DNA of 64,000 nt from CALFVT01 sp039989855 (GTDB taxonomy: Bacteria > Pseudomonadota > Alphaproteobacteria > Caulobacterales > Maricaulaceae), in assembly GCA_039989855.1 (NCBI GenBank), contig JBDXGZ010000003.1, forward strand, positions 62,001-126,000. The letters are read 5' to 3'. Each line of letters opens with the position of its first letter. The first letter of the stretch is position 1. Shown here in pieces: positions 54,880 to 63,525 of this stretch. The notes under the pieces are model-generated. The model was not told the DNA's origin. It made no database searches and was given only the letters and a program-made list of their open reading frames with translations. The position numbers were made by a program, and so were the translations under genes.

Positions 54880-55629
54880 GTGGTATGGATGGTTTTATTC
54901 TTTGCGCTTATGGCGATAACGCTCATCGTGTTATGGCCATTTTTGCGGCCAACATCTGACGGGGTTCAGACGGATTGGACGCGGCAAAGTTTAAAAGCGG
55001 CTTTAGCCGCTGTCGATAAGGATGAAGCACGGGGTGTTCTCAGCGCAGAGGCGGCAGAGGCGCAAAGAGTTGATATAGCCCGCAAAGCGGAAGCGGCTTT
55101 GACACGTTCTGATGCTGACAGGTCGCCTATGGCCGCTCGACCAAAGGGCCGCGCGGCGTTTATCTGTGTTTCTATCATTCTTGTAATCGCGCCTGTTCTA
55201 TTATGGGCAGGCTACGCTCGCCTTGGGACTCCTAATCCGCAGAGGGCAGAGGCGGCGGCACAAGAAAAAGTACAATTAGGGGCGCAGGCGCAGGCGGATC
55301 TGACCCTAGAGAGTGCTATAGCTGAAATTGAAACTCGCCTGAAAGATACGCCTGAAGAGGGACGGTTGTGGGTTGCTCTGGGGGACTTAAAGAATAGGCA
55401 GGCCGATTACGCGGGAGCGGAAGCGGCGTTTGAACAGGCCGTACTTTATTCAAAAGAACAATCTGAAGGCATGGCTCAGCTTTGGCTTATTTTGGCCATG
55501 ACGCGCCGCTCGCAAGGACTACCGTTCTCAGACCCCTCTATCGTCGAGCCGCTAGAGAGATCACTCGCGCTTGATCCGAACTCTCCTGCGGCTATTTTAT
55601 TGGCACGTGTACAAGACAAAACACCCTAA
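54880..55629 (+). CDS. ccmI: CcmI-like tetratricopeptide membrane protein
   Basis: A 249-residue protein with an N-terminal membrane helix, the CcmI-type segment 'VDKDEARGVLSAEAAEAQRV', a second helix (about 87-110) and a TPR-like region ('RLWVALGDLKNRQADYAGAE'). CcmI/CycH presents apocytochrome c to the haem-attachment machinery. No other ccm gene is in the window, so the role is moderately sure. The start is GTG with AGAAAGG nearby; the ATG three codons later is too far from that site. Confidence 0.7.
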   Translation: MVWMVLFFALMAITLIVLWPFLRPTSDGVQTDWTRQSLKAALAAVDKDEARGVLSAEAAEAQRVDIARKAEAALTRSDADRSPMAARPKGRAAFICVSIILVIAPVLLWAGYARLGTPNPQRAEAAAQEKVQLGAQAQADLTLESAIAEIETRLKDTPEEGRLWVALGDLKNRQADYAGAEAAFEQAVLYSKEQSEGMAQLWLILAMTRRSQGLPFSDPSIVEPLERSLALDPNSPAAILLARVQDKTP

Positions 55630-55709
55630 CCCACCATATACGTTTTATGAGAAAAAATTGTATGGGCCTTAAAACCTCTTTTAAGCATTAGCTTTTATAA
55701 TCGAAAATT

Positions 55710-56153
55710 ATGTCGTCTGTTGAAACTTATATATTAAATTTAATACCCCAGCCTTTGGGCGCGTTCTATCACCGTTATACTGATATTTGCCGGTTTATAA
55801 TCATTGGCGGAACGGCGACTGTTATTCATTTTGTTACAGCGATTTTTGTCTATCATGGTTTGGAGCTTTCGCCTTTGTGGTCAAATTTTGTCGCTTTTTG
55901 CGTGGCGTTTAATGCGACATATATAGGTAATTATTTTTGGGCCTTTGAAGCGGATGCTAAGCACCGAGACTCTTTACCTAAATCATTAACCGTCTCAATA
56001 ACGGGGCTTCTCTTAAGTCAATTTATTGTCTGGGGGCTGACAGAACATCTCGGCTTTGCCTTCCACATAACGCTTATTTGCGCCGTTATGCTTGTCCCCT
56101 TGGTCACGTTCACTTTAAATAAGTTTTGGGTCTTTAAGAAAAAGGTCGCTTAA
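55710..56153 (+). CDS. GtrA-family membrane protein
   Basis: A 147-residue protein with four hydrophobic segments and the GtrA pattern 'RFIIIGGTATVIHFVTAIFV' at the start and 'VPLVTFTLNKFWVFKKK' at the end. GtrA proteins are thought to flip lipid-linked sugars or glycans. No glycosyltransferase lies nearby, so the partner is unknown. The ATG has a weak ribosome site. Confidence 0.85.
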   Translation: MSSVETYILNLIPQPLGAFYHRYTDICRFIIIGGTATVIHFVTAIFVYHGLELSPLWSNFVAFCVAFNATYIGNYFWAFEADAKHRDSLPKSLTVSITGLLLSQFIVWGLTEHLGFAFHITLICAVMLVPLVTFTLNKFWVFKKKVA

Positions 56154-56162
56154 CCGCGACCT
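56136..56162 (-). terminator. Minus-strand intrinsic terminator for the desaturase
   Basis: The arms AGGTCGC and GCGACCT form a perfect 7-bp stem around a 6-nt loop. Read on the minus strand, the hairpin is followed by a T run, so it ends the desaturase transcript; it overlaps the 3' end of the GtrA gene. Confidence 0.7.
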
Positions 56163-56181
56163 CAATTCATAAGAGACAAGG

Positions 56182-57075
56182 TTAGGTAAAGCGCGGAGAA
56201 ATTTTAGCGTCTTTCAGCCATCCGAGTTTTTCGTAAACAAGCAGGAGGGTTCCATTATAGTCGAAAAGACGGTTCCAAAATCCTTTACGAGGCAGGTGGA
56301 GGGCGCTTTGAGGCTCATCATGGTGATGATCATGAAAGGCTTCGCCGCCTGTCAATAAAGCCATTGCATAATCCGCCCATTTCGGTGTCTTTAGATGTCC
56401 TAAAACATTTATACCATAATTGGTCGCGTGGAATTGCATGGAGCGCCCAATTACAAAGGATCCATGAAGAATACCTGTGAGGATTAAAGACCCTCCCATA
56501 AGCCAGACGGACATATAAATAAAAGCAGGAATGATAAAATGTATGAGGATTGATAGCTCATGATAATATCTGTCCATCCAGACTATGACGGGGCTGTCTT
56601 TAAGCCATAAGGCCATAGGGCGACGGCCATCGCGCTCATCGCGAAATAAAATCCAACCGACCCACGCCCATGTTTTGCTCTCAAACGGGTTATGAGGATC
56701 ACCCGGTTCATCCGCAAAGCGGTGATGTTGACTATGGTAATTGACCCATTCTCTGACAGTACCTTGCATCGCAATCATAAGGTTAATCATGGTGATGATT
56801 TGAGCGGGCGTGCTCAGACGTCCAGCGCGGTGCTGCATAATTCTGTGCAAAGGGCCAATCCCCCCGTTACATATTAATATAGAGAGAGCGATAACGCCTA
56901 AGGCTAAGCCTATATAATATGTCTTAAGTTCGACACTTTTTAGAACAAGTCCCAGCACAATCATGGTGACGAGAACGATGACGCCAAGTGCAGGGTAAAT
57001 AATGGCGGCAAATGCTGATCCCCAGCTGAAATTTTCCATAGATTTTTTGATGGCTTGCGATCTTGGGGTGCGCAT
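56182..57075 (-). CDS. Acyl-CoA/fatty-acid desaturase
   Basis: A 297-residue membrane di-iron desaturase. The three histidine boxes are intact: 'LHRIMQHR', 'HSQHHRFAD' and 'FHDHHHDEP', the delta-9 acyl-CoA desaturase pattern. Four membrane helices are visible. It introduces a double bond in membrane fatty acids, as used in cold adaptation of marine bacteria. A minus-strand terminator follows its stop. Confidence 0.93.
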   Translation of the reverse strand: MRTPRSQAIKKSMENFSWGSAFAAIIYPALGVIVLVTMIVLGLVLKSVELKTYYIGLALGVIALSILICNGGIGPLHRIMQHRAGRLSTPAQIITMINLMIAMQGTVREWVNYHSQHHRFADEPGDPHNPFESKTWAWVGWILFRDERDGRRPMALWLKDSPVIVWMDRYYHELSILIHFIIPAFIYMSVWLMGGSLILTGILHGSFVIGRSMQFHATNYGINVLGHLKTPKWADYAMALLTGGEAFHDHHHDEPQSALHLPRKGFWNRLFDYNGTLLLVYEKLGWLKDAKISPRFT

Positions 57076-57175
57076 AGAATCCTCATGCTTATGTTTAACA
57101 TTGTTTCTGATCTTTATATCAAGTCAAAGAAAATAGTTAGTAACAATATGTCTTTTAGAGGTGATGTGTGAGTGA

Positions 57176-57215
57176 CAGTTAGGTTCTAGATGTGGATTGC
57201 GAATGAACCTAACTG
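57176..57215. promoter_or_regulatory. Perfect 10-bp inverted repeat
   Basis: CAGTTAGGTT (57176-57185) and AACCTAACTG (57206-57215) are exact inverted copies with a 20-nt loop. No T-run follows, so it is not a standard terminator. The desaturase start is 100 bp away and the M48-like start about 300 bp away. Confidence 0.5.
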
Positions 57216-57262
57216 CCGATCACGGCTTAACAAACAAAGAAAAATATTGCGAGGACTTAATG

Positions 57263-57276
57263 CAGCTCATGAGCTG
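57263..57276. promoter_or_regulatory. 14-bp palindrome, candidate operator
   Basis: CAGCTCA and TGAGCTG meet without spacer to form a perfect palindrome in the gap between the desaturase and the M48-like gene. It could be the site of a dimeric regulator. No factor can be named. Confidence 0.4.
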
Positions 57277-57513
57277 ATGAAACTTACTTTGAACATATGA
57301 ATAGATCATTTAGTTTCATTCTATCTCTCTAAAACTTAGGTCTTTGTCGATTAACTGATATCAAAATGAATAATGGGAATAACAAAAATAGGTGACAAGA
57401 TTCCTATCAATGCAAGTCTCTCTCAGATGATGGTAATTAATCGTCGGAATTTCATTGATTATGTGAATTCCATTAGTTAATCATCTGTTAAGAAACAATT
57501 ACGGGGAAAGATT

Positions 57514-58353
57514 ATGGCATTGAGCAAAGTCGAGTTGAAAAGTTTACGGCATAAAAGTGAAGCTTCGAGGTTTTATTTAACATTATTCGTGCTTATCCCA
57601 GTTGCCTTGTTACTTATTTCACTCGTGGTATTAAGCTTTGGTCTTATACTTTTATATCTGCCATTTCTTTTGTTTTTCTTATGGGTGGCCTTAAAATTAT
57701 TTATCGCCCACCATATGAACAATTCCGTACTTGTTACTGAAACATCGTTTCCAGAAATCTGGGATGCGATAAATGAAGCTAAAGAACATTTTGGGTATAA
57801 CAAAACTGTAGATGCCTATGTTTTCGAGGCAGGAACTTATAATATTGGATTACTTCCTTTGCTTGGTAGAAAAGCTCTCATGTTTAATTCAGAGCTTATG
57901 GCAGATGATTCAGATGTTAATGAGAAAAGGTTTCTAGTTGGCAGATTTGTTGGTGGACTTGCGTCCAAGCACTATAGGTTTGGTTGGTTAGAGTTTTTAA
58001 TTAATAGCGTAGAAAAAATTGTAATTTTTAATATAGTTTTGTACCCATATGAAAGATCCGTTATTTATACGGGTGATCAACTCGGGCTGCACTTTATACA
58101 CGGGGATACAACATCGGCTGTGTCCGTTTTAACGAAGCTAATGGTTGGAAAAGACATTGCCTCTAAAGTGAATACGGAAAGTATAATCAAGCAAGGCTAT
58201 ATTAGTAGAGGAAGTTTTTTCTCATGGTTAGCTAGAATGTTGTCGCCTTTTCCTCATACCATTTCACGTGTTAGAAATATTTTAGAATTCGCACATCGAC
58301 TCTATGATCAAAACCCTGGTGATACAGTTAAGCATCTTGATTCTAATGAGTAA
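57514..58353 (+). CDS. Degenerate M48-like membrane protein
   Basis: A 279-residue protein with two to three hydrophobic segments near residues 20-65, then a soluble domain. The layout resembles M48/HtpX-type peptidases, including 'ERSVIYTGDQLGLHFIHGD' where M48 proteins have E..aD, but the HEXXH zinc motif is replaced by 'VGRFVGGLASKH' (about residues 142-153), so it cannot bind zinc in the usual way. It may be a pseudo-enzyme scaffold. A GGAAAG site precedes the ATG. It is AT-rich compared with its neighbours. The homology is inferred from pattern and is uncertain. Confidence 0.55.
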   Translation: MALSKVELKSLRHKSEASRFYLTLFVLIPVALLLISLVVLSFGLILLYLPFLLFFLWVALKLFIAHHMNNSVLVTETSFPEIWDAINEAKEHFGYNKTVDAYVFEAGTYNIGLLPLLGRKALMFNSELMADDSDVNEKRFLVGRFVGGLASKHYRFGWLEFLINSVEKIVIFNIVLYPYERSVIYTGDQLGLHFIHGDTTSAVSVLTKLMVGKDIASKVNTESIIKQGYISRGSFFSWLARMLSPFPHTISRVRNILEFAHRLYDQNPGDTVKHLDSNE

Positions 58354-58368
58354 ATTAAAGGCAGTATC

Positions 58369-58620
58369 ATGAATATTACCAGCTCCATAAACTTTGCAAT
58401 TTTTGCTACTAGCTTAAATGTTGTGAAAACTATTATAATCTGGGTAAATAGATTTTTCTTTGACAGTTTCCTACCATACAAGGTTGTAGTGGGAGCGGAT
58501 ATATTCACGAATTTATTGTTTTATACCGCCTTAATTATCTGTTTTGTTGCCCTTAAAGATGCTCTCAGAGATAGATCTGATGGAGATTTGTACGAGTCTC
58601 TGGGGCTCAGAAACGACTAA
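58369..58620 (+). CDS. Small two-helix membrane protein
   Basis: An 83-residue protein with two hydrophobic segments (about residues 8-28 and 42-63) and a charged C-terminus. It follows the M48-like gene by 15 bp with an AGG site and shares its AT-rich composition, so they are probably an operon and may interact. No family is recognised. Confidence 0.6.
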   Translation: MNITSSINFAIFATSLNVVKTIIIWVNRFFFDSFLPYKVVVGADIFTNLLFYTALIICFVALKDALRDRSDGDLYESLGLRND

Positions 58621-58700
58621 TATTTATAAGTTAAAGTGGCGGTTTTAACCCGTAACCGTCATAAATGACCTCACTTGTATTGATGGATAGGACTTAAGCC

Positions 58701-60527
58701 CTACCGCTTTACGTCTTCAAATAATTCTGCGAGCTTTTCCGTCATGGCGCCGCCGAGCTGTTCGACGTCCATGATGGTAACGGCGCGTTTGTACCAGCGA
58801 GTGACATCATGACCGATACCGATGGCGACGAGTTCGACGCTAGAACGGTTTTCAATCTTGTCGATAACCATGCGCAAATGCCCTTCAAGGAGGCCTGATT
58901 TATTTTGGCTTTGGGTGGCGTCATCCACAGGCGCGCCATCGGAAATAACCATCAAAATACGGCGTTGCTCTGGTCGTGCCATAAGACGGGCGAGTGCCCA
59001 TTCGAGCGCTTCACCGTCGATATTTTCTTTCAGCAAGCCTTCGCGCATCATCAGGCCGAGGTTACGCTTGGCGCGTCGCCACGGCATGTCGGCGGATTTA
59101 TAGATAATATGGCGCAGATCATTGAGGCGGCCCGGGTTAGTTGGCTTGTCAGCCCCCATCCAATCTTGAAAGGCGCGGCCACCTTTCCATGCTCGTGTGG
59201 TAAAACCGAGAATTTCTGCTTTGACGCCGCAGCGCTCGAGGGTGCGAGCCATAATATCGGCACAGACAGCCGCGACCATAATTGGCCGTCCGCGCATAGA
59301 GCCTGAATTATCAATCAGAATCGTCACGACCGTATCGCGGAAATCGGTTTCTTTTTCTTCCTTAAAGGTGAGGGCGCTCATCGGGTCGGTGATGACCCGC
59401 GTCAGCCGCGCCGTATCGAGCATGCCTTCTTCGAGATCATAAGTCCAACTGCGTTGTTGTTGCGCCAGGAGCCTGCGTTGCAAGCGATTGGCGAGACGCG
59501 CAATCACGGAAGATAGCCCCTTCATATGCCCATCCAGATAGCCGCGTAGACGATCAAGCTCATCCGCCTCACACAGCTCTTCGGCCTTAATCGTCTCGTC
59601 ATGGGCGCGGCTGTAGACCGAATAAGTGTCGGGCATATTGCTCGGCATCGGGCGGTTCGGGGCGCTGTCAGGCTCCCCGTCGTCATTCTCAGACTCGCCC
59701 TCTATATTTTCCGCGTCGACGAGGTCTTGGGCGTTGTCACTATCGTCATCAAGCGCGTCCGCGTCGGCGGTGGTGGTTTGGTTTTGCTGTTGATCTTGAG
59801 GCGCATCGGGTTCTTCGTCGGGTGTTTGATTTTCATCCTCAGAGGCTTCGTCTTGATCATCCCCGTCTTCTTCTTGCGGGTCGTCGCCCTTATCGCCCAT
59901 GTCAAAATCAAGCAGGAGTTGCTGTACGGTTTGGCTATAGAGCGCTTGGTCGCCCATCACCTCTTTCAGACTTTTAAAGCGGTCTTCGGCCTTTTCCAAA
60001 TCTCCCCGCCAGAGGCTCATCAGTCCGTCACTTTCAGGCGGCGCAGCGCGACCTGTTAATTGCTCACGCGCATAGATGCCCATAGCTTCGGCAAAGGTCA
60101 GGTCGGTCTTCTCAATCCCGTCTTTGTGAAAGCCTTTGCGAGTGCAACGCGCGGCTTGCGCCGTGCTAAGGTTATCCGCGAGACCGGGTAAATGCCGCGA
60201 GCCGAACGCCTCAACACGGGCTTGCTCTAGGGCCTCGAATGTGGCGCGCGCGACCCCTGCCGCGGGCTGGTGGGCGCGGTGAATATCTGCATCATGTAGC
60301 GATAGCCTGAGCGCGAGGGCGTCTGCTTCCCCGCGTGCTTTGGCAATGACCTCGGGCTTGGGGTGAGGCGGCAAGCTTGGTAGGCGCATATTCGGCGCAT
60401 CTTCACCCATGCTCACATGGGCCGTATCCCCACCGTAACTCACCTCCATCTCAGGCTCACGGGCAATCGCCTTCGTCGCCGCGCCAATCGCACGCTTAAA
60501 ATTATCGAGGGGGGTGGTGTTGCTCAT
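58701..60527 (-). CDS. cobT: Cobaltochelatase subunit CobT
   Basis: A 608-residue subunit of the aerobic CobNST cobaltochelatase, which inserts cobalt into hydrogenobyrinate a,c-diamide. The middle (about residues 210-300) is a long acidic Asp/Glu-rich linker, and the C-terminal von Willebrand A domain has MIDAS 'LIDNSGSMRG' and 'LMVISDGAPVDD'. This size and linker match CobT rather than the chlorophyll BchD protein. cobS lies upstream on the same strand, separated by an unrelated lipoprotein gene. CobN is not in the window. Confidence 0.93.
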   Translation of the reverse strand: MSNTTPLDNFKRAIGAATKAIAREPEMEVSYGGDTAHVSMGEDAPNMRLPSLPPHPKPEVIAKARGEADALALRLSLHDADIHRAHQPAAGVARATFEALEQARVEAFGSRHLPGLADNLSTAQAARCTRKGFHKDGIEKTDLTFAEAMGIYAREQLTGRAAPPESDGLMSLWRGDLEKAEDRFKSLKEVMGDQALYSQTVQQLLLDFDMGDKGDDPQEEDGDDQDEASEDENQTPDEEPDAPQDQQQNQTTTADADALDDDSDNAQDLVDAENIEGESENDDGEPDSAPNRPMPSNMPDTYSVYSRAHDETIKAEELCEADELDRLRGYLDGHMKGLSSVIARLANRLQRRLLAQQQRSWTYDLEEGMLDTARLTRVITDPMSALTFKEEKETDFRDTVVTILIDNSGSMRGRPIMVAAVCADIMARTLERCGVKAEILGFTTRAWKGGRAFQDWMGADKPTNPGRLNDLRHIIYKSADMPWRRAKRNLGLMMREGLLKENIDGEALEWALARLMARPEQRRILMVISDGAPVDDATQSQNKSGLLEGHLRMVIDKIENRSSVELVAIGIGHDVTRWYKRAVTIMDVEQLGGAMTEKLAELFEDVKR

Positions 60528-60712
60528 TCGGTCTCAATAAATTCTGGGTGTTTATATTTCTTATCCAAGGAAAACTGCCCGTATCGTAAGTAAAAAACTC
60601 TGTAGTAAATTATCATAAATAGCCAGATATATCCGAATATCGCATCAACTAATGTACTGGATGGTAATTATTTTTGAAGTTTTAGCCGCTCCGATGTTCT
60701 CAGCATTCTAAC

Positions 60713-61360
60713 TCAACAGGTTTTTGGGTTTCCACGAATATCAAGGTTTGGCTTGTAACGCGCCTCTGTTATCGGTGAACTTACGACAGGCAGTCCAACG
60801 CCAGGGGCATTTAATTTCAAATATTCTTCGGCATCACGACGATCATTTTCACGAGCCGTCAATAGGCCTGGGGGGAGAATATTGTCCGTATAGTAATAAT
60901 GGTTATACTCTCGGGCATTTTGATCTCTCTCTCTAATGACAGTCGCTTGCAATTGCGCAATGTTTGAGCGTGGGTCTAGTTGACCAATGTAGTTGACAGT
61001 ATCTGGCTTGACTTCAAACGCGTATGTGCTGGCATGAAAACATAAGCTCCACTGTTCTTGCTGAACTAATTCATTTATGTAGTAATGACCGGGTTTAAGC
61101 GTACTAAAAAGAAATCCATCTTTAGTATTAGTGAGGTATAAAGCCTTACTATCTTTATATTTTTCGATTTTATCCCCTGCCGTTGATGGCTCATAACTAT
61201 GAATGATATATTTTTGAGCTGTCGCGGGCGTAGAATCTATTTTTAAGATTATGGCAGCTGTTTCACCATTGGGTTGTAAATTTAAAGTTCCAAGATCAGT
61301 TGTTGCGCAGCCTATTGTTATCATGGCCATCATTGCGCTTGCTAAAATTCGTTTTTTCAT
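60713..61360 (-). CDS. Lipoprotein of unknown function between cobS and cobT
   Basis: A 215-residue protein with a signal peptide and lipobox 'AMITIGCATTD' (Cys at residue 18). The body is beta-rich with 'FSTLKPGHYYINEL', a pattern common in carboxypeptidase-like and DUF2846-type domains, but no family can be named. The start at 61360 is set by a GGAGGG site just before it; an ATG four codons upstream overlaps that site. Its presence splits cobS from cobT and it is more AT-rich than both. Confidence 0.65.
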   Translation of the reverse strand: MKKRILASAMMAMITIGCATTDLGTLNLQPNGETAAIILKIDSTPATAQKYIIHSYEPSTAGDKIEKYKDSKALYLTNTKDGFLFSTLKPGHYYINELVQQEQWSLCFHASTYAFEVKPDTVNYIGQLDPRSNIAQLQATVIRERDQNAREYNHYYYTDNILPPGLLTARENDRRDAEEYLKLNAPGVGLPVVSSPITEARYKPNLDIRGNPKTC

Positions 61361-61391
61361 TTTTCCCTCCATAAAATTTAAAAAGAAGTCA

Positions 61392-62378
61392 TCATGCTAA
61401 TATCCCCGCCGCGGCGCTTTCTGGGAGGTCTGTGCCGAAGGCGCGTTGGTAGAACTCTGAAATCACAGGGCGCTCTAGCTCATCACATTTATTGAGGAAG
61501 GTGAGGCGGAAGGACTGGGCAATATCGCCGCCGAAGATACGGGCATTTTCCGCCCAGTTCATCACGGTTCGCGGTGACATAACGGTGGATATATCACCCG
61601 CCATAAAGCTCTGGCGGGTCATATCGGCGACGCGCACCATGCTGGCGATAATCTCTTTGCCTTCTGCATTATCATATGTCGGTGACTTGGCGAGGACGAT
61701 GGCTTCTTCTTGGCTGTGCGGCAGATAATTCAACTGACAGACAATGGACCAACGATCCATCTGACCTTGGTTGATCTGCTGCGTGCCGTGGTACAGACCG
61801 CTAGTGTCGCCGAGACCGACCGTATTGGTTGTGGCAAATAGGCGGAAGGACGGGTTCGGCGTAATGACTTTGTTTTGGTCAAGGAGCGTCAAGCGGCCCT
61901 CGGCCTCCAGAACGCGCTGGATGACGAACATCACATCAGGACGCCCCGCGTCATATTCATCAAAGGTCAGGGCGACAGGGTTTTGCAGCGCCCACGGCAA
62001 TAGCCCTTCGCGGAACTCTGTGATTTGCTTTCCGTCTTTGAGGACGATGGCGTCCTTCCCGACCAGATCAATTCGGCTGACATGGCTATCGAGGTTAATC
62101 CGTACGAGCGGCCAGTTGAGGCGCGCGGCGATTTGTTCAATGTGGGTCGATTTTCCTGTGCCGTGATAGCCCTGCACCATGACGCGGCGATTATAGGCAA
62201 AGCCTGCGAGAATGGCCTGCGTTGTCGGGCCGTCAAAAATATAGCTTTCGTCAATCGGAGGCGTATATTCGCTAGGCTGACTGAAGGCGGGAACCTCCAT
62301 GTCGAAATCAACGCCGAACGTGTCGCGCGCGGAAATTGTGATGTCAGGGGTCATTTGGGGGAATTGTGTATTAGACAT
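61392..62378 (-). CDS. cobS: Cobaltochelatase subunit CobS
   Basis: A 328-residue AAA+ ATPase of cobaltochelatase. The Walker A loop is 'GYHGTGKSTHIEQIA', Walker B 'VALTFDEYDAGRPDVMFV' and the sensor 'FATTNTVGLGDTSGLYHGT' is family-specific. It forms the ring that powers metal insertion with CobT and CobN. In other Alphaproteobacteria cobS is usually next to cobT; here a lipoprotein gene lies between them. Confidence 0.95.
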   Translation of the reverse strand: MSNTQFPQMTPDITISARDTFGVDFDMEVPAFSQPSEYTPPIDESYIFDGPTTQAILAGFAYNRRVMVQGYHGTGKSTHIEQIAARLNWPLVRINLDSHVSRIDLVGKDAIVLKDGKQITEFREGLLPWALQNPVALTFDEYDAGRPDVMFVIQRVLEAEGRLTLLDQNKVITPNPSFRLFATTNTVGLGDTSGLYHGTQQINQGQMDRWSIVCQLNYLPHSQEEAIVLAKSPTYDNAEGKEIIASMVRVADMTRQSFMAGDISTVMSPRTVMNWAENARIFGGDIAQSFRLTFLNKCDELERPVISEFYQRAFGTDLPESAAAGILA

Positions 62379-62460
62379 AATGTTTGCTTTTTCTATGCGG
62401 GGTCGCGCCTACCGTTATTAATGTCAGCTATAGGCCTTTGAGCGGCAGATTCCAAGCGTC

Positions 62461-62826
62461 TCATTGGAAGATATATTGTCGCTGTATGCGGTAGGATATA
62501 AAGGGCCAAACGGCGAAAAAACTCGCTGCAATAATCCATGGGTAAATCTTGGTAAAGCGCAGGCCAGCCTCCACCCAAAGCGCGTTAAAACCAATGCCGC
62601 CAAGTTGTAAGGCGCAAAATAAAATAAGTGCGCGTTTCGGGTTGCCCGTCGCGGCGAACACCCACTTATAGGCGAGGGCAAAAGAGATGAAGGTCGCCGT
62701 GACGTAAAGGCTAATATTGACGGGACGCGGCGGTAGGCCGAGGATGTCCGTTGCGATCCATACGCCGCTAACATAAAAAATGATGACCGCTGTTCCAGCT
62801 GTGAGGTAACGCGAAATCTGTTTCAT
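62461..62826 (-). CDS. GtrA-family membrane protein (second)
   Basis: A 121-residue protein with four hydrophobic segments beginning 'YLTAGTAVIIFYVSGVWIAT' and ending 'YRIQRQYIF', the GtrA layout. It lies between the DnaJ-domain gene and cobS on the same strand, with 82-bp and 27-bp gaps. Its glycan or lipid partner is unknown. Confidence 0.8.
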   Translation of the reverse strand: MKQISRYLTAGTAVIIFYVSGVWIATDILGLPPRPVNISLYVTATFISFALAYKWVFAATGNPKRALILFCALQLGGIGFNALWVEAGLRFTKIYPWIIAASFFAVWPFISYRIQRQYIFQ

Positions 62827-62853
62827 GAAGGCATACGGGGATAGGCTATAAGC

Positions 62854-63471
62854 CTAACCCAAACCTGTAGATTTTAGAACCTTATTGGCTTTAACAACAC
62901 GGGCGAAGCTTTCTTCGGTGCTGCGGTCGCCTTTATTGGCATCGGGATGAAGTTGCTTCACAAGTTGCGTATAACGCTTGCGAACTTCTTCTTTGCTTGC
63001 TGTGTCATCAAGTCCCAGATCATTAAGTGCTTTGATTTGCATCTTAGAGAGACGGCGACGCGGCTGCTCATTGATGTCTTCAATGCCGCCGTCTCCGAAA
63101 ATAGAGAGCGGTTCGGCGTAAGCGCCTGTCGTGCCAGCTTTGGCCTTTTTACGGGCTGCGGCGCGTTCGGCGGTATTTTTACGAACGTCCCATGTGGGTC
63201 TGTGACCATGACGCGCGCCCGCTTGCCATTCTTTGATATCGTCATCGGTCATGCCGGTGAAGAAATTCCAGTTCTTATTATATTCACGCGCATGGATCTG
63301 GCAGAAATTATAATATTCGCGCAGACGGTCAGGACCTTTAGGAGCTTTGCAGCCGCCTTTACTTATGCACCCTTCCCACTCGCAGGGCTCCATATGAGGC
63401 TCAGGTTTTTTCTTCCGGGTTTTGATACGAATATCAATTCCCTTGGGTTTATACTTATAATTATCAGTCAT
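62854..63471 (-). CDS. DnaJ-domain protein with Cys-containing N-terminus
   Basis: A 205-residue J-domain protein. The J domain is at the C-terminus with the HPD motif in 'LVKQLHPDANKGD', preceded by 'LGLDDTASKEEVRKRY'. The N-terminal part has a cluster of cysteines ('CEWEGCISKGGC' and 'FCQIH') that may bind zinc. This protein is the usual DnaJ neighbour of cobS in Alphaproteobacteria and probably recruits DnaK to a specific client. Confidence 0.9.
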   Translation of the reverse strand: MTDNYKYKPKGIDIRIKTRKKKPEPHMEPCEWEGCISKGGCKAPKGPDRLREYYNFCQIHAREYNKNWNFFTGMTDDDIKEWQAGARHGHRPTWDVRKNTAERAAARKKAKAGTTGAYAEPLSIFGDGGIEDINEQPRRRLSKMQIKALNDLGLDDTASKEEVRKRYTQLVKQLHPDANKGDRSTEESFARVVKANKVLKSTGLG

Positions 63472-63525
63472 AGGGCCTATATATAGTTAAGCCGCAAAAT
63501 GGGCTTTAAGGAAGGACTATATAAA

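Larger units (their letters stand above)
57076..57513. other. AT-rich gap with dyads
   Basis: This 438-bp gap separates the divergent desaturase and M48-like genes. It holds a 10-bp perfect inverted repeat at 57176-57215, a small GCCG/CGGC hairpin just after it, and a 14-bp palindrome at 57263-57276. No open frame of useful size was found. It probably holds promoters for both genes and perhaps a small RNA. Confidence 0.5.
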
